Shown: positions 14,347 to 23,260 of the stretch, in pieces
Numbering within the stretch: position 1 is the stretch's first letter
Layout of the letters: each line of letters opens with the position of its first letter
DNA from: Mucilaginibacter sp.
GTDB lineage: Bacteria > Bacteroidota > Bacteroidia > Sphingobacteriales > Sphingobacteriaceae
DNA length: 64,000 nt
Direction: 5' to 3'
Assembly: GCF_028288185.1 (NCBI RefSeq)
Contig: NZ_JAQBOF010000022.1
Location: forward strand, 1-64,000
Notes under the pieces: model-generated
Told to the model about the DNA's origin: nothing
What the model saw: only the letters and a program-made list of their open reading frames with translations
Database searches by the model: none
Position numbers and translations under genes: made by a program

Positions 14347-16851
14347 CTAAAACCCCTTAAACATATCCGGCATACCAATAGGCGCACCCGGTGGCATTTC
14401 TAACGGCGGGGCGGGTTGGAACTTATCCGGTGATTTTTCAAACTCGTCTATCTTTAACAGCGCGAAATATAGTGACGCTTTTTGCTTAGGCGCAGCGGTG
14501 GCCAGTTTGCCCTGCATCCAGCTTTTAAGCTCGTGGATCTTTAACAATGTTTCGCCACGTACGTTCTCGGCAGTTTGGGTATCGGCAGCCAGCATCAGCA
14601 TGTATTTTAGGGTAAGGTTGTTTACCAGTATCTGTAATTCGCCTTTATAACCGGGCACAGCCGGAGCCTTCCATGTTCTGGCTATCAACTTATCCAATAC
14701 GGCAAACAGGCCGGGTTGAGCGGCATCGCGGGCGTTATATTCAATTAAACGGGCGGCACGGGCATTATCCAGTAGGTAACCTAGTGTGGTAGACGCGGCA
14801 GTTTCGGCAGCCGCAATAGGGTCGAACGTTGGGCCGGTATGGCCGCCAAAGGTCTCTACACTGGCCGGGTAACCCGTAGGGCGTGGCGGTATCTTTTGTA
14901 TCAATGCTTCGGGCAGTGCCAGGGCATCGGGCGTTACGGAGTTCATCATGGCATCAAAGGCACGCCATTGCTCGGCAGGGGCAACCATTTTAGTAGGTTC
15001 CTGCCCATCATTCTTAACTGCATGGGTAAAATACAGGCCGCCAATTGATTTAGAAACAGCCTCTAATTGGTAACGGTGCAGCAGGTACATGGGCACCAGC
15101 ACATCTTCCAGCATAGCCATTGGTGCATCCTGCTGTATAGCTTTTTCAGAGAAATTATCCAACACATGGCGCCTTATGGTCATTAGCTTATTAAACTGGT
15201 CAATAGGGTTTGTACCGTCATCCCATTGGTTTGACATAGGGTGAGCATTGCCACCAATATCTGGTATATATTTATAGCCTGCGGCCAGGGTTTCTTTCAT
15301 GATTTGTCGCAAAGCAGCACTCTCATCGGCAGTGCCAAAGTCTGAATATCCCCAGATAATAGCACGTTTATCCCACGTACCTATGCCTTTGGCGTAAACG
15401 TCTGACAGATCAATAGTACCGTCCTTCTTCAAATTAAAGCGCGGAAAAGGGTAATCCATTACCGAAGCCCTATCTTTAGGACTGGCGGCAAAATTGTGGG
15501 TAAGGCCCAGCGTATGCCCAATTTCGTGCGCGGATAGCTGCCTGATACGGGCCAATGCCACTTCCTGCATTTGTGTAGATACGGGCTTGCCATCCTCATA
15601 AGGTTGTAATAAGCCTTCGGCGATCAAATAATCCTCCCGATGACGGTCAGACCCTAAAGTAACTACGCCTTTAATGATCTCGCCGGTGCGTGGGTCTATG
15701 TACGATGAACCGTACGAAAACGCACGTGCGGGTGTAGCCGAGCGATCAACCCAGTTAACTACGTTATAGCGGATGTCCATTGGGTCGGCACCCTCTGGCA
15801 ATTCTTTTACGATGAAGGCATTTTTGTAACCCGCGGCTTCAAAAGCCTGATTCCACCATGAGCCGCCTTCAATCAGCGCTTGCTTGATGATGGGTTGCGC
15901 GCCACGGTCTATATAATAAACAATAGGCTCAACCGGCTCGCTTATAGCTGCGGATGGGTCCTTTTTTTGTAAACGATGGCGCTCTATAAATTTTTTGGCG
16001 ATAGGCTCATTCATCGGCGCGGCAAAATCAAGATACTGGAAAGTAAAATAACCAGACCGTGGGTCGAACCTGCGGGGTTTGTAATTACCATCGGGCAACT
16101 CAATTAAAGCCTGGTGCACGTTAACCGTAACCGATCCAGGATCAGGTGCCGCGCCACGCTGGCTATTACCGGCAAAGGTTAGCATAGCTTCAAACTCGGT
16201 ATTTTTAGGAAAGTTTTTGGTATTCTCCAGGTATATGGCTGATCGTGTTTCGTCCAAGCGGTAAGCTCCGCCACCTGCTGCACCACCACCACGAACAGCG
16301 GCTGCACTGCCCGGGTTACCGCGGCCGCTGCCTAACGCATCGCCCAGGTGCTGGCCATCTCTGACTAAAAACGGAGTAAAGTCTATCAATACCTTGCCAC
16401 CATCAATCGCCACCGGTGCAAAACCAAATATAACCGATTTAGCAAAGGCGGTTTCTACTGATTTCTTTTCGTCCGGATTACCATTTACAGCACGATATTT
16501 TAAATTGGGCTCTACAAAAAATATCTTTGCTCCTACCCTAACAAACTTTGCTACATCAGACGATGCCTGCCCACGCTCGGGCCCGCCATTGCCTACCCCA
16601 TCAACCAGAGATGTAAAGTACAAAAATTCTTTATCCAGCTTATCTATCTCTAAAAAGATCCTGCCGGTTTTATCGTCATAATAAAAGTTAAAATACCCCT
16701 CATATTTTTTAAAGTTTTGGGTAAAGGATGATATACTAGCCGGAGATGCGTTGGCCCTGTTTTCGGCACCACCACCCGGGGCACGGTTTTGTGCATTTGT
16801 TGTTACCAGACCAGTTATAAGGATGCAAAAGAGAAGTAAAAAGTATTTCAT
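14347..16851 (-). CDS. Secreted zinc-dependent metalloprotease (DUF5117/DUF5118 type)
   Basis: An 834-aa exported protein with a signal peptide (about 1-20, ending TTNAQ). The zinc motif HEIGHTLGLTHNF (HExxHxxGxxH) is at about 441-453, followed by a Met-turn candidate SVMDYPFPRF at about 464-474. N-terminal DUF5118-like and middle DUF5117-like regions precede the catalytic part and a helical C-terminal domain follows, the usual order in Bacteroidota and Acidobacteria. It probably acts as a periplasmic or outer-surface gluzincin/metzincin. A glycine/alanine-rich loop (GRGNPGSAAAVRGGGAAGGG, about 179-198) stands out as low complexity. Confidence 0.9.
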   Translation of the reverse strand: MKYFLLLFCILITGLVTTNAQNRAPGGGAENRANASPASISSFTQNFKKYEGYFNFYYDDKTGRIFLEIDKLDKEFLYFTSLVDGVGNGGPERGQASSDVAKFVRVGAKIFFVEPNLKYRAVNGNPDEKKSVETAFAKSVIFGFAPVAIDGGKVLIDFTPFLVRDGQHLGDALGSGRGNPGSAAAVRGGGAAGGGAYRLDETRSAIYLENTKNFPKNTEFEAMLTFAGNSQRGAAPDPGSVTVNVHQALIELPDGNYKPRRFDPRSGYFTFQYLDFAAPMNEPIAKKFIERHRLQKKDPSAAISEPVEPIVYYIDRGAQPIIKQALIEGGSWWNQAFEAAGYKNAFIVKELPEGADPMDIRYNVVNWVDRSATPARAFSYGSSYIDPRTGEIIKGVVTLGSDRHREDYLIAEGLLQPYEDGKPVSTQMQEVALARIRQLSAHEIGHTLGLTHNFAASPKDRASVMDYPFPRFNLKKDGTIDLSDVYAKGIGTWDKRAIIWGYSDFGTADESAALRQIMKETLAAGYKYIPDIGGNAHPMSNQWDDGTNPIDQFNKLMTIRRHVLDNFSEKAIQQDAPMAMLEDVLVPMYLLHRYQLEAVSKSIGGLYFTHAVKNDGQEPTKMVAPAEQWRAFDAMMNSVTPDALALPEALIQKIPPRPTGYPASVETFGGHTGPTFDPIAAAETAASTTLGYLLDNARAARLIEYNARDAAQPGLFAVLDKLIARTWKAPAVPGYKGELQILVNNLTLKYMLMLAADTQTAENVRGETLLKIHELKSWMQGKLATAAPKQKASLYFALLKIDEFEKSPDKFQPAPPLEMPPGAPIGMPDMFKGF

Positions 16852-16961
16852 AGCGGGCTTTTTAGTTAATCGCTAAAAAGATACAAAATATTTTCCAAAA
16901 ATGTCCAATTGAGCTTAAACTGATCGTCATTGGGGCATAATTAATAACTAAAAGAAAACAA

Positions 16962-17432
16962 ATGGAACCAAGATTGAATGCTTTTGTAAAAGGACAAAAC
17001 GCCATGCGGGCGTTGTATGGGATAGGCGCTTATTTGGCTAAATCGCCGGTTGAGCAGCCGTTGTTAAACTTAATTTACTTCAGGGTGTCGCAAATAAACG
17101 GCTGTGCCTATTGTTTGGATATGCACGCTAAAGACTTACGTGCCGAAGGCGAAACCGAGTAGCGCCTGTATATGCTTAATGCATGGCGCGAAGCCCCTTT
17201 CTATACCGATCGCGAACGTGCCGCACTAGCCTGGGCCGAGGCTGTTACCAAGATCACTAACCGTAATGTACCTGACGAGGTGTACAACGATGTCATAAAA
17301 CAATTTACTGAAGAAGAATTGATAGACCTTACGCTGGCTGTTACCACCATTAATACTTATAACCGTATTAATATAGCATTTAAAATACCGGGTGGAAGTT
17401 ATACGGTTGGGCAGCATGCGGTGCAGGTATAG
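16962..17432 (+). pseudogene. AhpD-like carboxymuconolactone decarboxylase family gene with an in-frame stop
   Basis: The frame encodes 156 residues of an AhpD-like alkylhydroperoxidase, apart from a TAG at codon 67 (17160-17162). The first part has the redox motif CAYCLDMHAKDL (CxxCxxxH) and ends GETE; after the stop the reading continues in the same frame as RLYMLNAWREAPFYTDRER and DEELIDL-like helices. Family members usually have Gln at the stop position (GETEQRL), so CAG to TAG, one C-to-T change, explains it. All else is intact, which points to a very recent mutation, a sequencing error, or suppression. Confidence 0.85.
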
Positions 17433-17449
17433 CTAGTCCCTTACCGAGC

Positions 17450-17543
17450 GTCATTGCAGACGAGGTACGAGTGTGGCAATCTGCGCGCCAGGTATGTGAG
17501 CTGCCTATCGTGTAGAGATCGCCACGCTAATGCTCGCGATGAC
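17450..17543. repeat. Decayed REP-like element, GTCATTGCGAG family
   Basis: Starts GTCATTGCAGACGAGGTACGA and ends CACGCTAATGCTCGCGATGAC, with TGGCAATCTGC and AGATCGCCACGC words. It is recognisably the family at 5650 and 40961, but more diverged. It lies directly after the broken AhpD-like gene. Confidence 0.55.
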
Positions 17544-17573
17544 GTAGCGGTAAAAGAAAATTGGGGCTTTTAC

Positions 17574-17632
17574 TAATTATTGTTGATCAAAATATACTTA
17601 GCCATTATCATAGTACACTAACATCTTTTTCT
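17574..17632 (-). pseudogene. Decayed duplicate of the hemA 3' end
   Basis: Read on the minus strand, these 59 bases correspond to the last 20 or so codons of hemA, whose intact copy ends at 19086. TAATTATTxTTGATCAAAATATxCTTAGCCATTAxCATA matches almost base for base, with one missing G and another small deletion further in. The copy retains the ILINNN-stop end in one frame but is frameshifted upstream. It lies 1.5 kb beyond the true hemA end, with an outer-membrane gene between. Confidence 0.75.
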
Positions 17633-17889
17633 ACCGGCTGTCCGAAGCTTGCAACTTTGGACTTGTCAGGCAATTGGCTTTCAAAGTCAATTGCCATAAA
17701 TTCGGCTACTAAAGCATAAGCACCTCACAATCAAACTACTTTGTTTTCCCTTTAATAAAACTTAAAATTATCATCGCATTGATAGTTGATTTAAAAATAG
17801 ATTTGATAATGTCTAAAAATAAGTAGAAATTGACCCCAAAGGTTGTGCATAAATAATAATTTACTTGGCCGTGATTATTATTTAAGATA
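17633..17889. other. Spacer with a 27-bp palindrome
   Basis: No gene is seen. At 17669-17695 GGCAATTG-G-CTTT-C-AAAG-T-CAATTGCC folds as a near-perfect 13-bp stem with a single-base loop and one G-T pair, which is too tight for an ordinary terminator and more like a cruciform or binding site. The rest is AT rich. Confidence 0.45.
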
Positions 17890-17917
17890 TTGATTTTTAA
17901 TATAATACATAATTTTG
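17890..17917 (+). promoter_or_regulatory. Bacteroidota-type promoter of the 17968 gene
   Basis: TTG at 17890-17892, 17 bases, then TAATTTTG at 17910-17917. The start of transcription would be near 17924, giving a leader of about 44 bases. Confidence 0.5.
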
Positions 17918-17967
17918 TTTTATCCTCTGTTTTTAATCAGACTATACACTAAACCCAATAATTAATT

Positions 17968-19059
17968 ATGAAAAAAAGTTACTTTTTATTAACTGTCACA
18001 CTATTTCTTGCAACAAGTAAGTTGTTCGCCCAGGGATGCGTGGCCATTAAAAGCACAGGGGGGGTATGTTCTATGCTTGACCATCCCGAAGAAACAGACA
18101 AAAATGGCGGATGGGTTTTTAATTCAAATATCCGATACTATAAATCATATAAACATTTCATTGGCAGGCAAGAGCAACCCCAACGAGTAACTTTAGGTAC
18201 TAATGTTATAAATCATGCTTATACGCAGGATATTGCTTTAACGCGTGTAATTAATAGCCGCTGGTCATTTTCGGTTGATGTACCCATTATATCAAATACC
18301 CGTTCGTCCTTATATGAACACGGCGGTAATGAAAGACATTCGACATCGTCATTTGGTATTGGCGACATTCGTATCGCGGGGTATGTTTGGGCATTTGATC
18401 CACATAAATTTAAAAATGGAAATATCCAGTTTGGTTTGGGCCTTAAACTACCCACAGGCGATTATAAATACACTGATTATTTTTACAATACCGGCCCTGG
18501 TGGTACTAAATTATTGGGCCCTGTAGATCAGTCTATTCAGCTTGGTGATGGCGGTACAGGTATTACTACTGAAATTAACGCTTTTTATCATTTATCACAT
18601 ACTTTTAACTTATACGGAAACTTTTATTATCTGATTAATCCCCGTGAGCAAAATGGAGTTTCATCAGCGCGTGGCGGTACACCAAGTGCCACTTCCATAG
18701 CTTATGGAAGCGATGTAATGAGTGTGCCTGATCAGATGATGCTAAGATTTGGCACAAGTGTGTCTGTAAAGCGGTTCATATTTTCAGCCGGTTTTCGCGA
18801 CGAATGTTTACCTAGCAGAGATATTATAGGTGGCAGTAATGGTTTCAGACGTCCTGGCAATATAATTTCAGCCGAACCTGGTATAATATATGCTTTTAAA
18901 AAGGTGAGTGTAAATGCATTTGTTCCTATAGCTTTAATCCGTGAAAGGACACAAAGCGTGCCTGATAAAATTAAAACCGATTTAACCGGAGTATACGCGC
19001 AGGGGGATGCTGCTTTTGCAGATTACGCAATAAACATTGGTATAAGTTTTAAATTATAA
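17968..19059 (+). CDS. Outer-membrane transporter-like beta-barrel protein
   Basis: A 363-aa protein with a signal peptide (cleavage about 22, SKLFAQ) and a mature part made of amphipathic strands: GIGDIRIAGYVWAF, FGLGLKLPTGDYKYTDYFYNTGPGG, FNLYGNFYYLINPREQ, ending INIGISFKL. The LPTGDY segment and general pattern recall the phenol MetA degradation/transporter-like barrels. Two cysteines near the start of the mature part (C24, C34) might pair. It is the only plus-strand gene between the hemA remnant and hemA, so it may have arrived together with the duplication. Confidence 0.7.
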   Translation: MKKSYFLLTVTLFLATSKLFAQGCVAIKSTGGVCSMLDHPEETDKNGGWVFNSNIRYYKSYKHFIGRQEQPQRVTLGTNVINHAYTQDIALTRVINSRWSFSVDVPIISNTRSSLYEHGGNERHSTSSFGIGDIRIAGYVWAFDPHKFKNGNIQFGLGLKLPTGDYKYTDYFYNTGPGGTKLLGPVDQSIQLGDGGTGITTEINAFYHLSHTFNLYGNFYYLINPREQNGVSSARGGTPSATSIAYGSDVMSVPDQMMLRFGTSVSVKRFIFSAGFRDECLPSRDIIGGSNGFRRPGNIISAEPGIIYAFKKVSVNAFVPIALIRERTQSVPDKIKTDLTGVYAQGDAAFADYAINIGISFKL

Positions 19060-19085
19060 GCAATGATGAAAAACCGGGGATGGAA

Positions 19086-20312
19086 TTAATTATTATTGAT
19101 CAAAATATCCTTAGCCATTACCATAGGTACACTAATATATTTTTTCTCCATGTAGTTGATCACCTTTTCCAGTATCTCGCGCGAGTGAGCATCCATACCT
19201 TCCAGATCATCAGCAAATACGCTATTGATGGCGGTATTGCGTATCTCTTTTATTTTTTCGGGAACCTGGCGCATGGCTAGTTCTACTTTACGCTGTTTAA
19301 GCATTAAGCAAAACTCGGCTATATTATCTTCTATAATAGTCTCGGCGTGGGTAAGCTCCTGGTAGCGTTCCTGTAGGTTGCGTTTGGCAACTTCGTTTAA
19401 TGAGTACACCTCGATAAAATTAACAGGGAACTGCTCTAAAACTTCGGGGGCGGTATCGTTAGGGATAGCAAGGTCAACAATGGTTTTTTTACCGGTTTCG
19501 CCGTTTAATAGCGTTGTATAAATTTCCGGGGTGATGATAGGCTCGACTGCCGATGTGCAGGTGATAATTACATCAAAACCTTTATTATAGGTAGCTAAAG
19601 CATCTAAAGTAAAAGCTTCGCCATTCAGGTCAACAGCTAATTTCTCTGCTTTTGACAGTGTACGATTAAACACCGCGAAGTTAGAGAACTTATGTTTTTG
19701 CAGATACTTGGAAATGTTTTGGTTGGTTTCGCCTGCGCCGATGATGAGGATGCGGGCATTTGTACATAGCTTAAGATCTTTAAGCTTGCGGTAGGCCAGT
19801 GATACTACCGAGATGGGGTTTTTGGAGATGTTGGTGTTAGTGTAAACTTCTTTAGCGGTCTTGACCACACAATTCATAAACATTCGCAGGCCATCTCCGG
19901 TTAAGCCCTCTTCGCGGCTGCACTCGTAAGCCTTTCGCAACTGGGCCAAAATTTCTTTTTCGCCAACTATCAGGCTTTCCAGCGAGCACGACATTCGTAA
20001 CAAATGGTTCAATGCATCGCGGCCTTCATAAATAGAAGCCGCGTCAACAAAGGTACCCATGTACTTAGCGCACAGGTCAATATTTAATGCTTCAATAAAT
20101 TTCTGGGCAAATGCTTTGTCAACAACCTGCGGGGTTAGCATTACAAACTCCACACGGTTACAGGTAGCCAAATAAAATATTTCAGTTATACCAAAATCAG
20201 CTTTTACTTGCTGTAGCTTGCCCGTTAAGTTCTCCTCGCAGATCACCAACTTCCCCAGCTCCTTCAGTTCGATCTGTTTGTGTGTAAAAGCTATTACCTT
20301 TAAATACTTCAA
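19086..20312 (-). CDS. hemA: Glutamyl-tRNA reductase
   Basis: A 408-aa NADPH-dependent reductase that converts glutamyl-tRNA(Glu) to glutamate-1-semialdehyde, the committed step of the C5 haem pathway. The catalytic Cys51 is in LATCNRVEF; SLIVGEKEILAQLRKAY, the NADPH-binding GAGETNQNISKYL and the C-terminal dimerisation helix are present. The start is a TTG at 20312: upstream codons in frame contain no ATG, the only nearby ATG is in another frame and meets TGA two codons later, and MKYLKVIAFTHK matches the family N-terminus. Confidence 0.95.
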   Translation of the reverse strand: MKYLKVIAFTHKQIELKELGKLVICEENLTGKLQQVKADFGITEIFYLATCNRVEFVMLTPQVVDKAFAQKFIEALNIDLCAKYMGTFVDAASIYEGRDALNHLLRMSCSLESLIVGEKEILAQLRKAYECSREEGLTGDGLRMFMNCVVKTAKEVYTNTNISKNPISVVSLAYRKLKDLKLCTNARILIIGAGETNQNISKYLQKHKFSNFAVFNRTLSKAEKLAVDLNGEAFTLDALATYNKGFDVIITCTSAVEPIITPEIYTTLLNGETGKKTIVDLAIPNDTAPEVLEQFPVNFIEVYSLNEVAKRNLQERYQELTHAETIIEDNIAEFCLMLKQRKVELAMRQVPEKIKEIRNTAINSVFADDLEGMDAHSREILEKVINYMEKKYISVPMVMAKDILINNN

Positions 20313-20334
20313 AGCATTTTTAAATTTGACCCGA

Positions 20335-20362
20335 CAAAAATAACATCCTAAACCAGAACCAA
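20335..20362 (-). promoter_or_regulatory. Bacteroidota-type promoter of hemA
   Basis: On the minus strand TTG (20362-20360), 17 bases, TATTTTTG (20342-20335). A start near 20328 leaves only about 15 bases before the TTG start codon, a nearly leaderless mRNA. Confidence 0.5.
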
Positions 20363-20462
20363 TGTCAAGCCTTTGTCATACCCATATATTTAGAATGTTT
20401 ATAAATAAATGAGGGTTAATTAAATTAACATCTGTTTTACAGCCAAAAACGTAGCTAAAATT

Positions 20463-20846
20463 ATGAAATCGTTAAAAAAGATTAGTCTTCTGATTCTCAT
20501 TTTTGGTTATTTGTATGCTGGGGTTAGCCATTTCCTTAATCCGGTGGGATATATCCGCATAATTCCGCATTATATTCCTTTACCCAAACTAGTAAACTAC
20601 CTATCTGGTATGTTTGAAATATTGTTTGGTTTACTACTTATTGCAAAAATATCCCGCCCAATTGGCGCTATTGGGATTTGCTTATTGCTTATAGCCTTTT
20701 TGCCCGTACATATCCAAATGATAATTGACGCTCCTTTTAAGTTAGGTACGTTTACCGTTAGCCCTTTGGTTGCCTGGATACGGCTGGCCCTGCAACCGCT
20801 GTTAATAGTATGGGCCTGGTGGTATGTTAAAAAGGATAGTTTGTAA
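20463..20846 (+). CDS. DoxX-like small membrane protein
   Basis: A 127-aa protein with four transmembrane segments (about 8-24, 44-62, 68-86, 102-122). FGYLYAGVSHFLNP near the N-terminus and MFEILFGLLLI in the second helix are the DoxX/DoxD pattern. Members sit in the inner membrane and some are linked to thiol or quinone redox, but the role of this branch is unknown. Divergent from hemA, with 150 bp between. Confidence 0.8.
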   Translation: MKSLKKISLLILIFGYLYAGVSHFLNPVGYIRIIPHYIPLPKLVNYLSGMFEILFGLLLIAKISRPIGAIGICLLLIAFLPVHIQMIIDAPFKLGTFTVSPLVAWIRLALQPLLIVWAWWYVKKDSL

Positions 20847-20916
20847 CAACGGTGTTAAAAGATCATCTATAATTTGTTTACTACAGCCTATTGTGGTAAT
20901 ATTGACTTACCTAACT

Positions 20917-21753
20917 ATGATCAAAAAAGAATTTTTCACACTATCGGGCGCCAAGGGCAGGGGCATGTTAACCGACCTTACCTATGATGATAAATTCAGG
21001 GATGCGCCGCTGGTAATTTTCGCACATGGTTTTAAAGGATTTAAAGATTGGGGCACACATAACCTGGTGGCCAATTACTTTGCTGAAAACGGATATCGTT
21101 TTTTAAAATTTAACTTTAGCCATAATGGTACCACACCCGATAACCCGGTTGATTTTACAGACCTGATAGCTTTTAGTGATAATACATTTTCTTTTGAACT
21201 GGGTGATTTAACTACTGTCATTGATTTTGCCTGCAATGGCTCGGCAATACCACAGGCAAATGGGGTATATTTGATAGGCCATAGCATGGGTGGCGGTATA
21301 AGTACCATTAAAGCTGCCGAAGATGAGCGGGTAAAAAAACTGGTTAGTATGGCTTCGATATCAAGTTTTCATAACCTATGGCCAAAACAAGCCGAAGAAC
21401 AGTGGCGCTTGCAAGGCATAATGTATATGCTAAACACCCGCACCAACCAGCAAATGCCATTAAAAGCAAGTTTATTGGATGATTTGGACAAGAACCCCGG
21501 CAGGTTGGATATTTTAGCTAAAGCGGCCCAGATAACACAACCCTGGTTAATAATACATGGCGATGAGGATAAAACCGTACCCCTTAGTCATGCCAAACAA
21601 TTAAAAACAGCCCAACCCCATGCCGAATTTTTAATTGTTAAAAATGGCGATCATACTTTTGGCGGCACCCATCCCTATACCGAAAACACATTACCAACTC
21701 AACTGCATGATTTTTGTAACGAGGTGATTAAATTTTTTAATAAAGAAGTCTAA
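20917..21753 (+). CDS. Alpha/beta hydrolase
   Basis: A 278-aa cytoplasmic hydrolase. The nucleophile is Ser123 in IGHSMGGG, the oxyanion region is FAHGFKGFKDWG (35-46), the acid is likely the Asp in IHGDEDKTVP and the base His in NGDHTFGGTH. It resembles the dienelactone-hydrolase/serine aminopeptidase group with esterase or peptidase activity; substrate unknown. The open frame extends 93 bp upstream to 20824, overlapping the DoxX gene end, but MIKKEFFTLSG at 20917 is the sensible start. Confidence 0.88.
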   Translation: MIKKEFFTLSGAKGRGMLTDLTYDDKFRDAPLVIFAHGFKGFKDWGTHNLVANYFAENGYRFLKFNFSHNGTTPDNPVDFTDLIAFSDNTFSFELGDLTTVIDFACNGSAIPQANGVYLIGHSMGGGISTIKAAEDERVKKLVSMASISSFHNLWPKQAEEQWRLQGIMYMLNTRTNQQMPLKASLLDDLDKNPGRLDILAKAAQITQPWLIIHGDEDKTVPLSHAKQLKTAQPHAEFLIVKNGDHTFGGTHPYTENTLPTQLHDFCNEVIKFFNKEV

Positions 21754-21798
21754 ACAACAATTACCCCGTTGTTGATATAATATTTCACTATACAGCTA

Positions 21799-22797
21799 AT
21801 GAGTATATCAGGATCAAGAAAAAAGAACGGGAAATTTTTAAATCCTATACCTACTACCCAAGTTGGTGTCGACAAGATCATACCCATGATAAAGGCGTAT
21901 GCTACCAACAAAGCCGAGGTTATACCCAAACAACAATTAGGGCCTTTTAAAACAGATAAATCCATATACCAAACCCCACCCGCAAGCGGATTAAGGATTA
22001 CCTGGGTTGGCCATTCGAGTTTATTAATTGAGATTGACGGCAAAACCATATTAACCGATCCGGTTTGGAACCAGTGGGTATCATTCATCAAGTTTATGGC
22101 GCCAAAACGTTTTTTTGATCCACCGATAAAGTTAAGCGAGCTGCCGCCACTGGATGCCATCATTATATCGCATGACCATTACGACCACCTGGATAAGGCC
22201 ACTATTAAATTTTTTCAAGGATCAACCATTCCTTTTTATTGCTCATTAGGTGTTGGTCGACATTTACAAAGCTTCGGTATAGAAAGAAATTATATTACTG
22301 AATTGGATTGGGGCGATAGTGTAATGATAGATCACGACTGTGTTATAACCGCTACATCGTCAAGGCATTTTTCGGGCCGTGGGTTATTTGGCCGGAATGA
22401 AACGCTATGGTCGTCATTTGTAATAAAAGGCACTAAACATAATATTTTTTTTGGTGCCGATTCTGGGTACTTCCCAGGCTTTAAAGATATTGGCGAAGCC
22501 TTTGGTCCGTTTGATCTGACAATATTAGAAATTGGCGCATACAGCGAATATTGGCCAGACATACACATGGGACCTGACAATGCAAGCAATGCGCACCTGG
22601 ATTTAAAGGGTAAGATAATGATGCCTATCCATTGGGGTACCTTCAACCTTGCCCTGCATGATTGGTTTGAGCCTATTGAACGGTTGCAACAATACGCCAT
22701 CGATAAAAAAATAGAACTATTTGTACCCGAGCCAGGTAAACCAACCGAAGTTACAGGCGCATATAATTCTGGGTGGTGGAAACAGTATTTGAGTTAG
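21799..22797 (+). CDS. Metallo-beta-lactamase fold hydrolase (NAPE-PLD/UlaG-like)
   Basis: A 332-aa protein with the dinuclear metal motif ISHDHYDHLD (HxHxDH, about 115-124), preceded by WVGHSSLLIEIDGKTILTDPVW, and followed by SSRHFSGRG, FFGADSGYFPGF and the late His in MPIHWGTFNLALHDW. These are the marks of the NAPE-hydrolysing phospholipase D-like and UlaG-like branch, which act on phosphodiesters or lactones. No signal peptide. It follows the alpha/beta hydrolase in the same orientation by 45 bp and is closed by a terminator. Confidence 0.88.
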   Translation: MSISGSRKKNGKFLNPIPTTQVGVDKIIPMIKAYATNKAEVIPKQQLGPFKTDKSIYQTPPASGLRITWVGHSSLLIEIDGKTILTDPVWNQWVSFIKFMAPKRFFDPPIKLSELPPLDAIIISHDHYDHLDKATIKFFQGSTIPFYCSLGVGRHLQSFGIERNYITELDWGDSVMIDHDCVITATSSRHFSGRGLFGRNETLWSSFVIKGTKHNIFFGADSGYFPGFKDIGEAFGPFDLTILEIGAYSEYWPDIHMGPDNASNAHLDLKGKIMMPIHWGTFNLALHDWFEPIERLQQYAIDKKIELFVPEPGKPTEVTGAYNSGWWKQYLS

Positions 22798-22856
22798 CAG
22801 TTTTTAGTTGACGTTGGCAGTAAACCAATATCTATTAGCTTAGTTTTACCAACAAC

Positions 22857-22888
22857 AATTGCAACAGATTGGTAAATCTGTTGCAATT
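22857..22888 (+). terminator. Rho-independent terminator after the MBL-fold gene
   Basis: AATTGCAACAGATT (22857-22870) and AATCTGTTGCAATT (22875-22888) form a perfect 14-bp stem with a GGTA loop, followed by TTAA. It ends the hydrolase transcript 60 bp after the stop. Confidence 0.75.
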
Positions 22889-22942
22889 TTAACAACTATT
22901 TAACTTTAAATTTCGTAATTTGCTAAAAAAGTACGAAAAACA

Positions 22943-23260
22943 ATGGGACGAGTAGTGATAATTGCCTACAAACCGAAGATCGGTAAGGAAGAGGCATTGA
23001 AAAAGCTGGTGAAGACGCACTGGCCCCGATTAAGGCAAGAAGGCCTGGTCACGGAGAAAGAAGCATATAGTTTAGAAACCCAGGATGGAACCCTGGTTGA
23101 GGTGTTTGAATGGCTATCAGATCATGCCATAAAAACTGCCCACAAAAACCCTGCGGTACAGCAAATATGGCGCGAGTATGCCGAAGTGTGTACCTACACC
23201 CCGCTGTGCAATGTGGCCGAGGCCGGTCATTTATTTGCCGAGTTTACTCCGCTAAACTAG
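22943..23260 (+). CDS. Antibiotic biosynthesis monooxygenase-like small protein
   Basis: A 105-aa protein of the dimeric ferredoxin-like barrel fold: RVVIIAYKPKIGKEEALKKLVKTHWPRLRQEG at the N-terminus, then EVFEWLSDHAIKTAHKNPAVQQIWREYAEVC. The pattern is that of ABM/DUF-like stress-related proteins, in which the conserved helix carries HxxN-type residues. Enzymatic role not certain. Its last 17 bp overlap the ispG 3' end, tail to tail. Confidence 0.7.
   Translation: MGRVVIIAYKPKIGKEEALKKLVKTHWPRLRQEGLVTEKEAYSLETQDGTLVEVFEWLSDHAIKTAHKNPAVQQIWREYAEVCTYTPLCNVAEAGHLFAEFTPLN

Noticed and set aside
17574..17632. Target-site duplication of an insertion sequence
   Set aside because: The copy is far longer and more diverged than a target duplication, and no transposase lies between the copies.
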